Shown: piece after piece, positions 35,762 through 44,526 of the stretch
Layout: each line of letters starts with the position of its first letter
Numbering within the stretch: position 1 is the first letter of the stretch
Assembly: GCA_963734295.1 (NCBI GenBank)
Contig: CAVTGS010000010.1
Coordinates: 118,348 to 182,347 of the forward strand
Length of the DNA: 64,000 nucleotides
Direction: 5' to 3'
Source: JAEUMW01 sp963734295
GTDB taxonomy: Bacteria; Pseudomonadota; Gammaproteobacteria; Burkholderiales; JAEUMW01
Position numbers and translations under genes: made by a program
Notes under the pieces: generated by a model
Told to the model about the DNA's origin: nothing
Seen by the model: only the letters and a program-made list of their open reading frames with translations
Database searches by the model: none

Positions 35762-36443
35762 CCAACTTCCACAGTTCTGGGGTAGGATTTGTGGATTGTC
35801 AACGGGTTAAGGTTCGAGGTCGCCACTACAATTCGGACATCGCGGGCCCCTTCCGGCGCCGTGGCAAGGTGAGCCCAAGTCGCTCGAGGAGGATCGCCTG
35901 CGCCGGATCGGGACGCACCACGCAGCGAATGCGCAGTTCACGTTGGTTGATTCTGCCAACGGCAATACGATGTCGGCGGCGTGGATGCGCGAGAACTCCG
36001 TGAGGATCGTGCGCGGTGCATGTCCGAGTCCCGCTTTGGTAGGCCCATCTTCTACACTTTGCGCGCCTTTTTGAAGGCGACCCCCTGTCGTTATTGGCTT
36101 TGCGGGGAGCTGGCTTCAGAATGTAGTGTCACGATGTGTCGTCAGTAGCTTGACGTGTGGCCTTCAGGGTATGAGAAACACGGTGTCAAACGTGATGATA
36201 CATATTGCCGGTGTTTATCCGCACCCAGACCAATGCGAACCGAACCTACTTGCTGCTGGTCGAGAATCAGCGTGTCCACGGTCGCATTCAGCAACGGGTG
36301 CTGGCTCGGCTTGGCCGACTCGATGAGCTGCGCACCTCTGGCGAGCTCGACCGCTTGCTGGCCTCATTGTATCTTGGGAAACCTTGGTTTACCGTCATAC
36401 GTGCGTTCGAGTAATCATTGCAAGTAACGAAGGGTGGGCCGCG
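35762..36443. other. Intergenic IS debris, no intact gene
   Basis: It begins with the near copy of an IS end at 35757-35775. An open stretch in the plus strand at about 35850-36060 ('EPKSLEEDRLRRIG' and 'FTLVDSANGNTMSAAWMREN') is coding-like but has no recognisable match or start. The transposase fragment at 36211 follows. Nothing else is seen before the pxpA stop at 36444. Confidence 0.6.
36211..36414 (+). pseudogene. 5' fragment of a second IS1634-type transposase
   Basis: From GTG 36211: 'FIRTQTNANRTYLLLVENQR', then 'GRIQQRVLARLGRLDELRTSGELDRLLASL' (shown in parts). This is the usual first 55 residues of a different IS1634-type transposase than the intact one upstream. After 'LASLYLG' the similarity ends and the frame closes at 36414; the rest of the gene is missing. 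Confidence 0.7.
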
Positions 36444-37199
36444 CTACGGCGCCCGCACCTCGATCCCTTTCGCCGCAAACGCGTCGCGCAGCGCACGGGC
36501 GAACCGGACAGCGTTCGGTTGGTCGCCGTGCAAGCAAAGCGTCCCGGCCTCGACGGTGACTGTAGCACCCGAGCGCGTGCGCACCCTGCCCTGCTCGACC
36601 ATCATCAACGCCTGTGTGACCGCCGCCGCTTCGTCGGTGATCAGCGCCCCGGGCTCGCTGCGCGGGACGAGCGTGCCGTCGGGCCGATACGACCGGTCGG
36701 CGAATACCTCCGCCACCGCGCGCACCCCCAGCCGCGCGGCCGCCTCGATCATCGTGCTCCCCGATAGCGCGTAGAGCATCACGCCGCCGCCCAGGTCCCG
36801 CACCGCGCGGGCAATAGCCTCGGCGAGCACCGCATCCTTCGCCGCCATGTTGTATAGCGCGCCATGCGCCTTCACGTGGTGCAGCCGCGTGCCGGCGGCA
36901 CGTGCGAACGCTTCCACCGCACCCGCCTGGTAGAGCACGAGGTCATAGCATTCCTGCGCGGTGATCTTCATCTCCCGGCGTCCGAAGCCTTGCAGGTCGG
37001 GCAGCGAGACATGCGCGCCGACCGCGACGTCGTGCAGGGCGGCGAGCGCGACGACCGCACGAATGGTCGACGGATCGCCGGCGTGGAACCCGCCCGCGAT
37101 GTTCGCGGAGGAGACGAGCGGTATCAGCGCGCGATCGTCGCCCATCGTCCACGCGCCATAGCTCTCGCCTGCGTCGCAGTTCAAATCAATCCGCTTCAT
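36444..37199 (-). CDS. pxpA: 5-oxoprolinase subunit A (LamB/YcsF family)
   Basis: PxpA with PxpB and PxpC opens 5-oxoproline to glutamate using ATP. The 251-residue protein starts 'MKRIDLNCDAGESYGAW' and has 'SSANIAGGFHAGDPSTIR', 'VAVGAHVSLPDLQGFGRR', 'HVKAHGALYN' and 'EVFADRSYRPDGTLVPR', all family signatures. ATG 37199 overlaps the pxpC end by 14 bases. It is the last gene of the dpp-pxp operon. Confidence 0.93.
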   Translation of the reverse strand: MKRIDLNCDAGESYGAWTMGDDRALIPLVSSANIAGGFHAGDPSTIRAVVALAALHDVAVGAHVSLPDLQGFGRREMKITAQECYDLVLYQAGAVEAFARAAGTRLHHVKAHGALYNMAAKDAVLAEAIARAVRDLGGGVMLYALSGSTMIEAAARLGVRAVAEVFADRSYRPDGTLVPRSEPGALITDEAAAVTQALMMVEQGRVRTRSGATVTVEAGTLCLHGDQPNAVRFARALRDAFAAKGIEVRAP

Positions 37200-38211
37200 C
37201 CCCGAATTCCCAGAGTATGCGCTGCACCAGTTGGTCGACGCGCCCAATCAGTGCCTCGCGTGCGGCGTCGGCCTCGGAGAGCGTCGCGCGCGCAAACCGC
37301 AGCGTCGCTCCTGGCTTGAGCTGCGCGAGCCGCGGCACGTCGGCCGCGATTACCTCCGCGATCCGGGGATAGCCGCCGGTAGTCTGGTGATCCGCCATCA
37401 GTACGATCGGCTGCCCGGCGGGCGGCACCTGGACGGTCCCGAGGCAGGTTGCCTGCGACAGGATCTCGGTGGGTCGGGCGAGCGCGACGCCTGGCCCGAG
37501 CAGGCGGAACCCCATGCGGTTCGAGTCGGGCGCGATCCGCCAGCGTTCCTTGAGAAACAGATCGCGGGACGACTCGTCGAACAGCGCTGCATGGATGCCC
37601 TCGACGGTTCGGATCACGGGCTCGTCATGGTCCGGCAAGGTGACGCCGGGCGCAAGCCATCGTACCGTTTCGCAGCGGCCGACCGTGGCTGCGCGGTGGC
37701 GAGCGGTAACGCGGGCAAAGCGCGCTGCGGCAAGCGCTTCCGCATCCGGCGCGAACGGCAGCTCCGCGTCGCGCGCGAGCGACTTCCCGCGCCAGCCGCC
37801 GAAGCCACCGGCGAGATAGGAGCTGCGACTTCCCAGCACCGGATCGACCTGCAATCCACCAGCGACCGCCAGATAGCCGAAGCAGCCGGCCACGGCACGC
37901 CCGATCCGCAGCCGCGTGCCCGAGCGCACGAGCACCGGACGCGATTGCAGCACGGGAACGCCTTCGATCGTGGGCCCGAAGCGCGCGCCGTGCAGCGCGA
38001 CGAGCGCGTCGCAGCCGATCAGAAGCTCGGGTCCCAGGAGCGCGATCTCGAGCGTGGCTGCGTCGGCGCGGTTGCCGACGAGCGCGTTGGCGACGCGGTG
38101 CGAGACCGGATCCATCGCGCCACCGGGGACGACGCCGAGATGCTGCAGCCCACGCCGCCCGAGGTCCTGGACGGTGGCGAGCACGCCCGGTCGCAAGACC
38201 CTGAGACTCAT
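37186..38211 (-). CDS. pxpC: 5-oxoprolinase subunit C (biotin-dependent carboxyltransferase-like)
   Basis: A 341-residue protein of the KipA/AHS2 family. It begins 'MSLRVLRPGVLATVQDLGRRG' and has 'GGAMDPVSHRVANALVGN', 'RSSYLAGGFGGWRG' and 'DHQTTGGYPRIAEV', typical of PxpC. It overlaps pxpB at its start by 4 bases and pxpA at its end. Confidence 0.93.
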   Translation of the reverse strand: MSLRVLRPGVLATVQDLGRRGLQHLGVVPGGAMDPVSHRVANALVGNRADAATLEIALLGPELLIGCDALVALHGARFGPTIEGVPVLQSRPVLVRSGTRLRIGRAVAGCFGYLAVAGGLQVDPVLGSRSSYLAGGFGGWRGKSLARDAELPFAPDAEALAAARFARVTARHRAATVGRCETVRWLAPGVTLPDHDEPVIRTVEGIHAALFDESSRDLFLKERWRIAPDSNRMGFRLLGPGVALARPTEILSQATCLGTVQVPPAGQPIVLMADHQTTGGYPRIAEVIAADVPRLAQLKPGATLRFARATLSEADAAREALIGRVDQLVQRILWEFGDEAD

Positions 38212-38957
38212 CGCCCGTGGTGCTCGCGGGCGATGCGCTCGAAGTCCGCCGCGGAGATCGACACGAAGCCGACGGCATCCCCAGGCTCGAGCAGGCTCGC
38301 CGGTTTGCGCGCGGGATCGAAGAGCGCGAGCGGCGTGCGTCCGATCACGTTCCAGCCACCCGGCGTCGCAAACGGGTAGATCGAGGTCTGGACGTTCGCG
38401 ATGGCAACCGATCCCGCCTCGACGCGATGCCGCGGCGAGCTGCGGCGGGGGACCCCGAGCCGCGCATCGAGGCCGCCGAGGTAGGGCTGGCCGGGCGCGA
38501 AGCCGATCATCAGCACCCGATGCGGGGACGCTACGTGCAGGGCGACGACCTCGGGCGGCGTGAGCCCGGTGTGCGCCGCGACCTCCAGCAGGTCCGGCGC
38601 GAACGGTGGCTCGTAGCAGACCGGGATCTCGACCGTGCGCGCCGAAACCGGCTCGCCGGCACTGGCGATGCGGTCGAGGGATTCGAGCAGCAGCCGTTCC
38701 AGCACCGCACGGCGCTCCGCCGCCTCGCGCGCGGTTCGCGCCTCGAAGCACACCGCCACCGTGACGAGCGCGGAGATCACTTCGGTGACCCACGGCATTC
38801 TGCGCGCGCGGATGTCCAGCGCGACACCCCGGGCGAGTGCGTTCGCATCGAGGTCCAGGCTATGGGTGAGCGTCAACAGGACCGTGCTGTCGCCGAGGGG
38901 CGTGACGCTCGGGAGCGCTTCGTGGTCGCGTCGAAGCTCTTGCGCGCCCGGGGTCAC
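38208..38957 (-). CDS. pxpB: 5-oxoprolinase subunit B (KipI family)
   Basis: A 249-residue AHS1/KipI-family protein with 'LGDSTVLLTLTH', 'IPVCYEPPFAPDLLEVA', 'MIGFAPGQPYLGGLD', 'RVEAGSVAIANVQTSIYP' and 'GGWNVIGRTPL'. GTG 38957 overlaps the stop of the upstream ABC ATPase gene (GTGA), so the 5-oxoprolinase genes are translationally linked to the peptide importer. Confidence 0.92.
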   Translation of the reverse strand: MTPGAQELRRDHEALPSVTPLGDSTVLLTLTHSLDLDANALARGVALDIRARRMPWVTEVISALVTVAVCFEARTAREAAERRAVLERLLLESLDRIASAGEPVSARTVEIPVCYEPPFAPDLLEVAAHTGLTPPEVVALHVASPHRVLMIGFAPGQPYLGGLDARLGVPRRSSPRHRVEAGSVAIANVQTSIYPFATPGGWNVIGRTPLALFDPARKPASLLEPGDAVGFVSISAADFERIAREHHGR

Positions 38958-39928
38958 GGCAGGCGTCCTTCGTGCACGGCGTGGCACGCGACGGTGCCCG
39001 CGCCGGCGGCTAGCAGCTCGGGACGCTCGCGCCGGCATCGCTCGTTTGCGTGCGGGCAGCGGGGGTGGAAGGCGCAGCCGGTGGGCGGATCGAGGGGATT
39101 CGGCGCGACGCCCCCCAGTGCCACGTCGGGTATGCCGGCGCCCGGCTCAGTTGTGAGCACGGAATCGAGCAGCGCGCGCGTGTAGGGATGCCGCGGACCA
39201 TCGAAGAGCGCTCCGGTGTCGTGGGCCTCTACGACGCGGCCGAGGTACATCACCATCAGGCGCCGTGTCATGTGCCGGACCACCGCGAGGTTGTGGCTGA
39301 TCAAGAGGCAGGCGAGCCCGAGGTCACGCTGCAGGTCCTGCAGTAGATTGAGGATTTGCGCTTGCACCGAGACGTCGAGCGCAGAGGTTGGTTCATCGCA
39401 AATTAGCAGGCGGGGTTCGTGGATCAAGGCGCGTGCGATCGCGACGCGCTGGCGCTGTCCACCCGAGAGCTCGCTCGGATAGCGGCCGTAGAGAGCGGCT
39501 GGCAACCCGACGCGATCCATCATGGCTTCCACTCGACGCCGCCAATTGGCGGGTGTGGGATCGTGCTGCACCTGCAACGGCAATGTGATGATCGAGCCGA
39601 TCGTCTTCCGAGGGTTGAGCGACCCATAAGGATCCTGGAACACGGGTTGCACCAGTCGCGCGATCTCCTGCCGCGAAATGCTCGAGAGCGGTCTGCCATC
39701 GAGCGATATCCCGCCGGCCGTGGGCGGAAGCAGGCCGAGCAGCATGCGTGCGAGCGTGGTCTTACCGCATCCCGACTCCCCCACTACCGCCAATGCTTCA
39801 CCCGACGCGACGCTCAAGCTCACACGATCGACCGCACAGAGTGTCCGCTTGGGCCGCAGCATCCCTCCACCGACGCGGAAGATGTGCGAAACGTCATGCG
39901 CTTCGAGCAGCGGTGTGGCCCCGCTCAC
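38954..39928 (-). CDS. Peptide ABC importer ATPase (DppF/OppF type)
   Basis: A 324-residue ATPase with Walker A 'VVGESGCGKTTLARMLLG', signature 'SELSGGQRQRVAIARAL', Walker B 'LLICDEPTSALDVS', and the C-terminal oligopeptide-transporter extension with 'GCAFHPRCPHANERC'. GTG 39928 overlaps the stop of the DppD-like gene. It powers import with the second ATPase. Confidence 0.9.
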   Translation of the reverse strand: MSGATPLLEAHDVSHIFRVGGGMLRPKRTLCAVDRVSLSVASGEALAVVGESGCGKTTLARMLLGLLPPTAGGISLDGRPLSSISRQEIARLVQPVFQDPYGSLNPRKTIGSIITLPLQVQHDPTPANWRRRVEAMMDRVGLPAALYGRYPSELSGGQRQRVAIARALIHEPRLLICDEPTSALDVSVQAQILNLLQDLQRDLGLACLLISHNLAVVRHMTRRLMVMYLGRVVEAHDTGALFDGPRHPYTRALLDSVLTTEPGAGIPDVALGGVAPNPLDPPTGCAFHPRCPHANERCRRERPELLAAGAGTVACHAVHEGRLP

Positions 39929-40941
39929 TCGGCAAGTCCCCGGGCATCCAGCAGTCCGGCCGAGTCTACCGCTCGCAGGCACCGCACCGCGTGGTTCGAT
40001 TCCGACAGCGGTGTCAGTGGAGGGGAATCGTTACGACACGCGGTGATGACGAGCGGGCACCGGTTGGCGAAGCGGCATCCGGCGGGATGTTCGAAGAGCG
40101 CCGGAACTGCACCCGCCAGGGTGCCGAGATGCGCGCCGGCGGTTGCCCCGCCGGACGGCAGGCAGGCAAGCAGTCCGCGCGTGTAGGGATGAAGCGGCGC
40201 TCGAAAAAGCTGCCCTGCGGTCGCAGTTTCCACTATTTCTCCCGCGTACATGACTATGACTCGGGTGGCGATCTGCGCGACGATTCCCATATCGTGGGTG
40301 ATGAGGATCAGCGCCAGCCGGTAATCGCGCTGCAAGTCCATCAGCAGCCGAAGAACCTGCGCCTGATTAGTGACATCGAGCGACGTCGTGGGCTCGTCCG
40401 CGATGACGAGAGCGGGTTCACACATCAGCGCCATGGCGATCATTACGCGCTGACACAGCCCTCCCGAAAGCTGATGGGGATACTGCGCGAGCCGCTCACG
40501 TGCGGGCGTGACGCCTACTCGCTCGCAGAGCTCGATGGCACGGTCCTTGGCTACACGCCTGGTAACGCCCCGGTGTCTGCGCAGCACCTCCACGAGTTGG
40601 CTGCCGATGGTGTAGCAAGGATTGAGGGAGGTCATCGGATCCTGGAAGATCATGGCGATTCGATCGCCGCGCAGGTCCTCGATCTCGCATGGGCGCAGGC
40701 CCAGCAGGTCGCGGCCCAGAAACGCGAGCCGATCCGCCGTGCGCCGCGCACGGTGCGGCAGCAGATCCATGAGCGCGAGCGCCGTCAGCGTCTTGCCGCA
40801 CCCGGACTCCCCGACGATGCAGAGTGTCTCCCCGCGGTCGACGTGGAGGCTGACCCCTTGCACCGCGTGGAGTATGCCTTCGGCAAGATGGACGTCAATG
40901 GACAAGCTTTCTACAGTCAGGATCCGCTCTGGCGTTTCCAT
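39925..40941 (-). CDS. Peptide ABC importer ATPase (DppD/OppD type)
   Basis: A 338-residue ATPase with Walker A 'IVGESGCGKTLTALALM', signature 'HQLSGGLCQRVMIAMAL' (a variant of LSGGQ), Walker B 'LVIADEPTTSLDVT', and the C-terminal 'GCRFANRCPLVITAC'. ATG 40941 ('METPERIL') gives a normal length; ATG 40986, 3 bases after the permease stop, is an alternative. Confidence 0.9.
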   Translation of the reverse strand: METPERILTVESLSIDVHLAEGILHAVQGVSLHVDRGETLCIVGESGCGKTLTALALMDLLPHRARRTADRLAFLGRDLLGLRPCEIEDLRGDRIAMIFQDPMTSLNPCYTIGSQLVEVLRRHRGVTRRVAKDRAIELCERVGVTPARERLAQYPHQLSGGLCQRVMIAMALMCEPALVIADEPTTSLDVTNQAQVLRLLMDLQRDYRLALILITHDMGIVAQIATRVIVMYAGEIVETATAGQLFRAPLHPYTRGLLACLPSGGATAGAHLGTLAGAVPALFEHPAGCRFANRCPLVITACRNDSPPLTPLSESNHAVRCLRAVDSAGLLDARGLAE

Positions 40942-40988
40942 GTCCGCGGACGTGGCCGGCTCGACTTCACTGCGGCCGCGATGCATTC

Positions 40989-41900
40989 TCAGACATCCGG
41001 GATTGCGCGCGTCTGGTGTGCCATCAGGTCGCGCAAGCCGTCGCCGGACAGGTTGATGGCGAGCACCAGGAGGAACAGCGCACCTCCCGGCAGCGCGATG
41101 AGCCAGGGATCGTAGAACATCAACCCGCGCGCTTCCGCCACCATGAGTCCCCACGACGGCGTGGGCGGTTGCACCCCCAAGCCGAGGAACGAAAGCGCAG
41201 ACTCGAGCAGGATGGCGTGCGCCACTTCCAGCGTCGCCACGACGACCAGCGGACCCAGGATATTCGGCGCCACCTCGGTGAGCAGGATGCGCGGCGTCGA
41301 GCAACCGATCGCCCTTGCCGCGGTGATGTACTCCTGTGAGCGGATCTGCTGCGTGGCGCTACGGAGGACGACGGCGAAACGATCCCAGAGCAGGCAGCCG
41401 AGCACTGCGATCACGACGGCGAGCGAAGAGCCGAAGAGGCTTACCACCGCGAGCGCGACAAGCACTACAGGCAACGACAGGCGCGTCGTGACGATGAAGT
41501 TCACGGCGAGGTCGACGCGGCCCCCGAAATAGCCCGCGACCACGCCGAGGAACGTGCCGATGACGCCGGCAATCAGCACCGTCGCGAAGCCTACGAGCAG
41601 CGAGACACGTGCGCCGTGCATGAGGCGCGAGAGGTAGTCGCGACCGAGCTGATCGGTGCCCAATGGGTGGGTCCAGCTCGCGCGCGCGCCGTCTTCCCAA
41701 ACCGGCGGAATGAGCCTGCGCGAGAGGTCCTGGTCCAGCGGGTCGTGCGGCGACAGGCTGCCCGCGAAGCTCGCGAGAAAGAGCGCTGCCAACAGCAGCA
41801 GCGCCCCGATCAGAAAGCCCGGGTGACCGAGCAGACGCCGGCGCAGTCCCATGCGACTGCCTGGACGCCGCGTTACGTCCGCGGTTGGCGTCGTCGTCAT
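40989..41900 (-). CDS. Peptide ABC importer permease (DppC type)
   Basis: A 303-residue permease with about six helices. The family motifs 'HPLGTDQLGRDYLSRLMHGARVSL' (in part) and the EAA loop 'EYITAARAIGCSTPRILLTEVAPN' (in part) are clear, as is 'ALSFLGLGVQPPTPSWG'. It starts 1 base after the DppB-like gene ends. Confidence 0.91.
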   Translation of the reverse strand: MTTTPTADVTRRPGSRMGLRRRLLGHPGFLIGALLLLAALFLASFAGSLSPHDPLDQDLSRRLIPPVWEDGARASWTHPLGTDQLGRDYLSRLMHGARVSLLVGFATVLIAGVIGTFLGVVAGYFGGRVDLAVNFIVTTRLSLPVVLVALAVVSLFGSSLAVVIAVLGCLLWDRFAVVLRSATQQIRSQEYITAARAIGCSTPRILLTEVAPNILGPLVVVATLEVAHAILLESALSFLGLGVQPPTPSWGLMVAEARGLMFYDPWLIALPGGALFLLVLAINLSGDGLRDLMAHQTRAIPDV

Positions 41901-41901
41901 G

Positions 41902-42819
41902 TCAGGTCAACCGGACACGCGGATTGAGCAGGGCGTTGGCCAGATCCGCGAGCAAGGTGAGGCAGACATACACGACGCTCAGGACCAGGACGATGGCCTG
42001 CATGGTCGGCAGATCCTTGCGCTGGATCGACTCCCACGCCAGGTAGCCGAGGCCGTCGATCTGAAAGATCGTCTCGATGACCACAGAGCCGCCCAGCATG
42101 AACCCGAACTGCACGGCCGCCAGGGAAACGACCGGGACGATCGCGTTTCGGAGCGCGTGTTTGAACAGCACCGAGGCGGGTCTCAGGCCCTTGGCGCGCG
42201 CCGTCCTGATGTAGTCCGACGCCATGACATCGAGCATGCATGTGCGCGTAAGCCGCACCACCCCCGCCAACAAGGCGAAGCCCAAGGCGATTGCAGGCAT
42301 GACGTAGTTCGCCCACGATGCCGAGCCAGAGACGGGCAGGAGCCGCCAGCGCACGCCCAACCAGAAGACCAGGGTGAGCGCCACGAGAAACGCGGGCAAC
42401 GCCTGCCCGACCACGGCGAGGGTCAGCGCGAAGCGATCGATCGGCGTCTTAGGGCTCGCACCGGCGATGACGCCCAACGGAATCCCCAGCGCGAGGGCGA
42501 ACGCAAGCGCACAGGCGGCGAGGAGCATCGTCGTCGGCAGCCGCGCGGCGATCACGTCGGCAACCGGCGTGCGCAGCGTGAAGGAATGCCCCAGGTCTCC
42601 GCGAAGCGCTCTCAGCAGCCAGTCGAAATACTGCTCCAGGAACGGGCGGTCCAGCCCGTATGCGCTGCGGACGTTCTCGATCTCCTGCGCGCGCCCGCCC
42701 TCGCCGACCAGTGCTATGGCGGGATCACCCGAGGCATGGATCATCGCGAACGTGAGCAACGACACCGCGAGCGCCACCAGGACTGCGACACCCAGTCGTT
42801 CGAGCGTGAATTTCAGCAT
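41902..42819 (-). CDS. Peptide ABC importer permease (DppB type)
   Basis: A 305-residue permease starting 'MLKFTLERLGVAVLVALAVS'. It has 'YGLDRPFLEQYFDWL', 'DLGHSFTLRTPV' and the EAA-type loop 'DYIRTARAKGLRPASVLFKH'. It pairs with the DppC-like permease to form the channel. Confidence 0.91.
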   Translation of the reverse strand: MLKFTLERLGVAVLVALAVSLLTFAMIHASGDPAIALVGEGGRAQEIENVRSAYGLDRPFLEQYFDWLLRALRGDLGHSFTLRTPVADVIAARLPTTMLLAACALAFALALGIPLGVIAGASPKTPIDRFALTLAVVGQALPAFLVALTLVFWLGVRWRLLPVSGSASWANYVMPAIALGFALLAGVVRLTRTCMLDVMASDYIRTARAKGLRPASVLFKHALRNAIVPVVSLAAVQFGFMLGGSVVIETIFQIDGLGYLAWESIQRKDLPTMQAIVLVLSVVYVCLTLLADLANALLNPRVRLT

Positions 42820-42903
42820 GCCCGCGGTTCGTGTCGAGGGAATTGCCCGGGTCAGACCTCGCGTCGGCCTGCTACCGACGCGATCGCGTCGACCCCCATC
42901 AGC

Positions 42904-44463
42904 TCACCGCCATCTCGCGGCGAAGAACTGGGGTATTTCGTCCGCCGTCGGCGTGAAGTCGAGGTCCTTCGAGAACGCGTAGCACTTGGAGTAGGTGTAG
43001 AGCGGCAGCCAATAGGCTTCTGCCGCGATTCTCCGCAGCACTTTGTCCCACAATGCCTTGCGTTTCGCGGGATCGGGCTGCGCATCGGCTGCCTCGATGC
43101 CCTTGATCACTTCCATGTCGTGTGCGACATCGTCAGGACCACCGGTGAAGAACTTCGCAGTGATCGCCGAAACGTCCGCGATCGAGTTCGATCCCCACGT
43201 GGAAAATCCTACCGGCACCCGGCCCTTCCGCGCAGCCTCCAGAAACGCCGTGTACTGCAGGTAGTTCAGTCTCGGCTTCAGGCCGACGCGCGCGAGATCG
43301 CCGATGATGGCCTCGCTTTGTTCGCGGTCGCGGAAAGCGTAGAAGTCGAATTCGAACCCATCCGGGTATCCCGCCTCCTTGAGAAGCAACCTTGCTCTGG
43401 CCGGGTCGTACTGGTACTTTACGACGTCGGGGGAGCACGCAAACTGGCTCGGATGGCAGGGTGCGTGAATCGCGGTGGCCTCGTCTCCCATCGCGGTTTT
43501 CGCGATCTGCTGGCGATTGATCGCGTGCGCGACCGCCTGACGGACGCGGCGATCCATGAACTGCTTCGCATCACTCGTGCCCCGCACGTCGAACGCGAGG
43601 TAACCGACGCGCAGCGTTTCCCCGTTCTCGACCTCGATGCCCGGCTTGCTCTTGATTCGCTCGGCAAGGTCCTTTGGAACCTCCCAGATCCAGTCCACGC
43701 CGCCGGTCAGAAGCTCGGCGATGCGCGTGTTCTGATCCTTGATCGTGCGCATGTGTAGCCGGGCGATCGAAGGCGTGCCTTTGGGCCCGTCCTTGAAGTA
43801 ATCGGGATTCCTGACCAGCGTGATGGAATCGCCTGCCTTGACCTCCGCGACGCGGTAAGGGCCAGTGCCGTTCGGTTTGACGGCGCCATAGTCCCGGCGG
43901 CCGTCGGGACGCGGCGGCGCCTCGTCGTAATGGCCCTGCTGCATGATGAATCCCGCCCCGGCGAGATATCTGAGCGCGGGGGGGAACGGCCGCTTGAGGT
44001 GGATACGGACGGTTCGGGCGTCGACCTTCTCTGCGCTGAGAATCCACTCGAGCAACGTAAAGTTCAGCACCGCGTGGTCCTTGTTCGTCACGAAGTCGAG
44101 CGTATAGACGACATCGTCTGCGTCCAGCGTCTTGCCGGAGTGGAACTTCACTCCTTCCCGCAACTGGAGTTCCAACGTCCTGTCGTCGATCCACCGCCAA
44201 CGCGTCGCGAGCAGCGGTTCGATCCGACCCGTTGTGGGATCGCTCCAGACGAGGGTATCCCAGGCGTGGTGACCGATGATGACGAGGTCACGGGTGTTGA
44301 GGTAGTAGGGATCGGCGATCGGATTCTCGCGATCGGTCGCCCAGACGAGCGTGTCGGCATTCTTGTTGGCCAGGGCTAGCGGAATGGCCGCCGCCGGCAT
44401 GGCACCGACCACCCAAGCGGCGGCGAGGACGAGCCTCCTCACGAGCCTTGCGGAGAACGGCAT
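42904..44463 (-). CDS. Peptide ABC importer substrate-binding protein (DppA type)
   Basis: A 519-residue SBP_bac_5 protein with a signal peptide ('LVLAAAWVVGAMPAAAIP'). It has 'ATRWRWIDDRTLELQLREGVKFHSG' (in part), 'NGTGPYRVAEVKAGDSITLVRNPDYF' (in part), and 'RVRQAVAHAINRQQIA'. It determines what the importer takes up; together with pxpBCA downstream, pyroglutamyl or other short peptides are a reasonable guess. The gene begins 63 bases after the repeat-protein gene on the same strand. Confidence 0.9.
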   Translation of the reverse strand: MPFSARLVRRLVLAAAWVVGAMPAAAIPLALANKNADTLVWATDRENPIADPYYLNTRDLVIIGHHAWDTLVWSDPTTGRIEPLLATRWRWIDDRTLELQLREGVKFHSGKTLDADDVVYTLDFVTNKDHAVLNFTLLEWILSAEKVDARTVRIHLKRPFPPALRYLAGAGFIMQQGHYDEAPPRPDGRRDYGAVKPNGTGPYRVAEVKAGDSITLVRNPDYFKDGPKGTPSIARLHMRTIKDQNTRIAELLTGGVDWIWEVPKDLAERIKSKPGIEVENGETLRVGYLAFDVRGTSDAKQFMDRRVRQAVAHAINRQQIAKTAMGDEATAIHAPCHPSQFACSPDVVKYQYDPARARLLLKEAGYPDGFEFDFYAFRDREQSEAIIGDLARVGLKPRLNYLQYTAFLEAARKGRVPVGFSTWGSNSIADVSAITAKFFTGGPDDVAHDMEVIKGIEAADAQPDPAKRKALWDKVLRRIAAEAYWLPLYTYSKCYAFSKDLDFTPTADEIPQFFAARWR

Positions 44464-44526
44464 ACCGCTTGGCGTGCCAGAAACTTATGATGAATGTATG
44501 GCGCGTGCTTTGGTGAAATCAGCCGG

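Noticed and set aside
36155..36427. Overlapping 90-codon open frame over the IS fragment at 36211
   Set aside because: The other frame matches the start of IS1634-type transposases; this one matches nothing.
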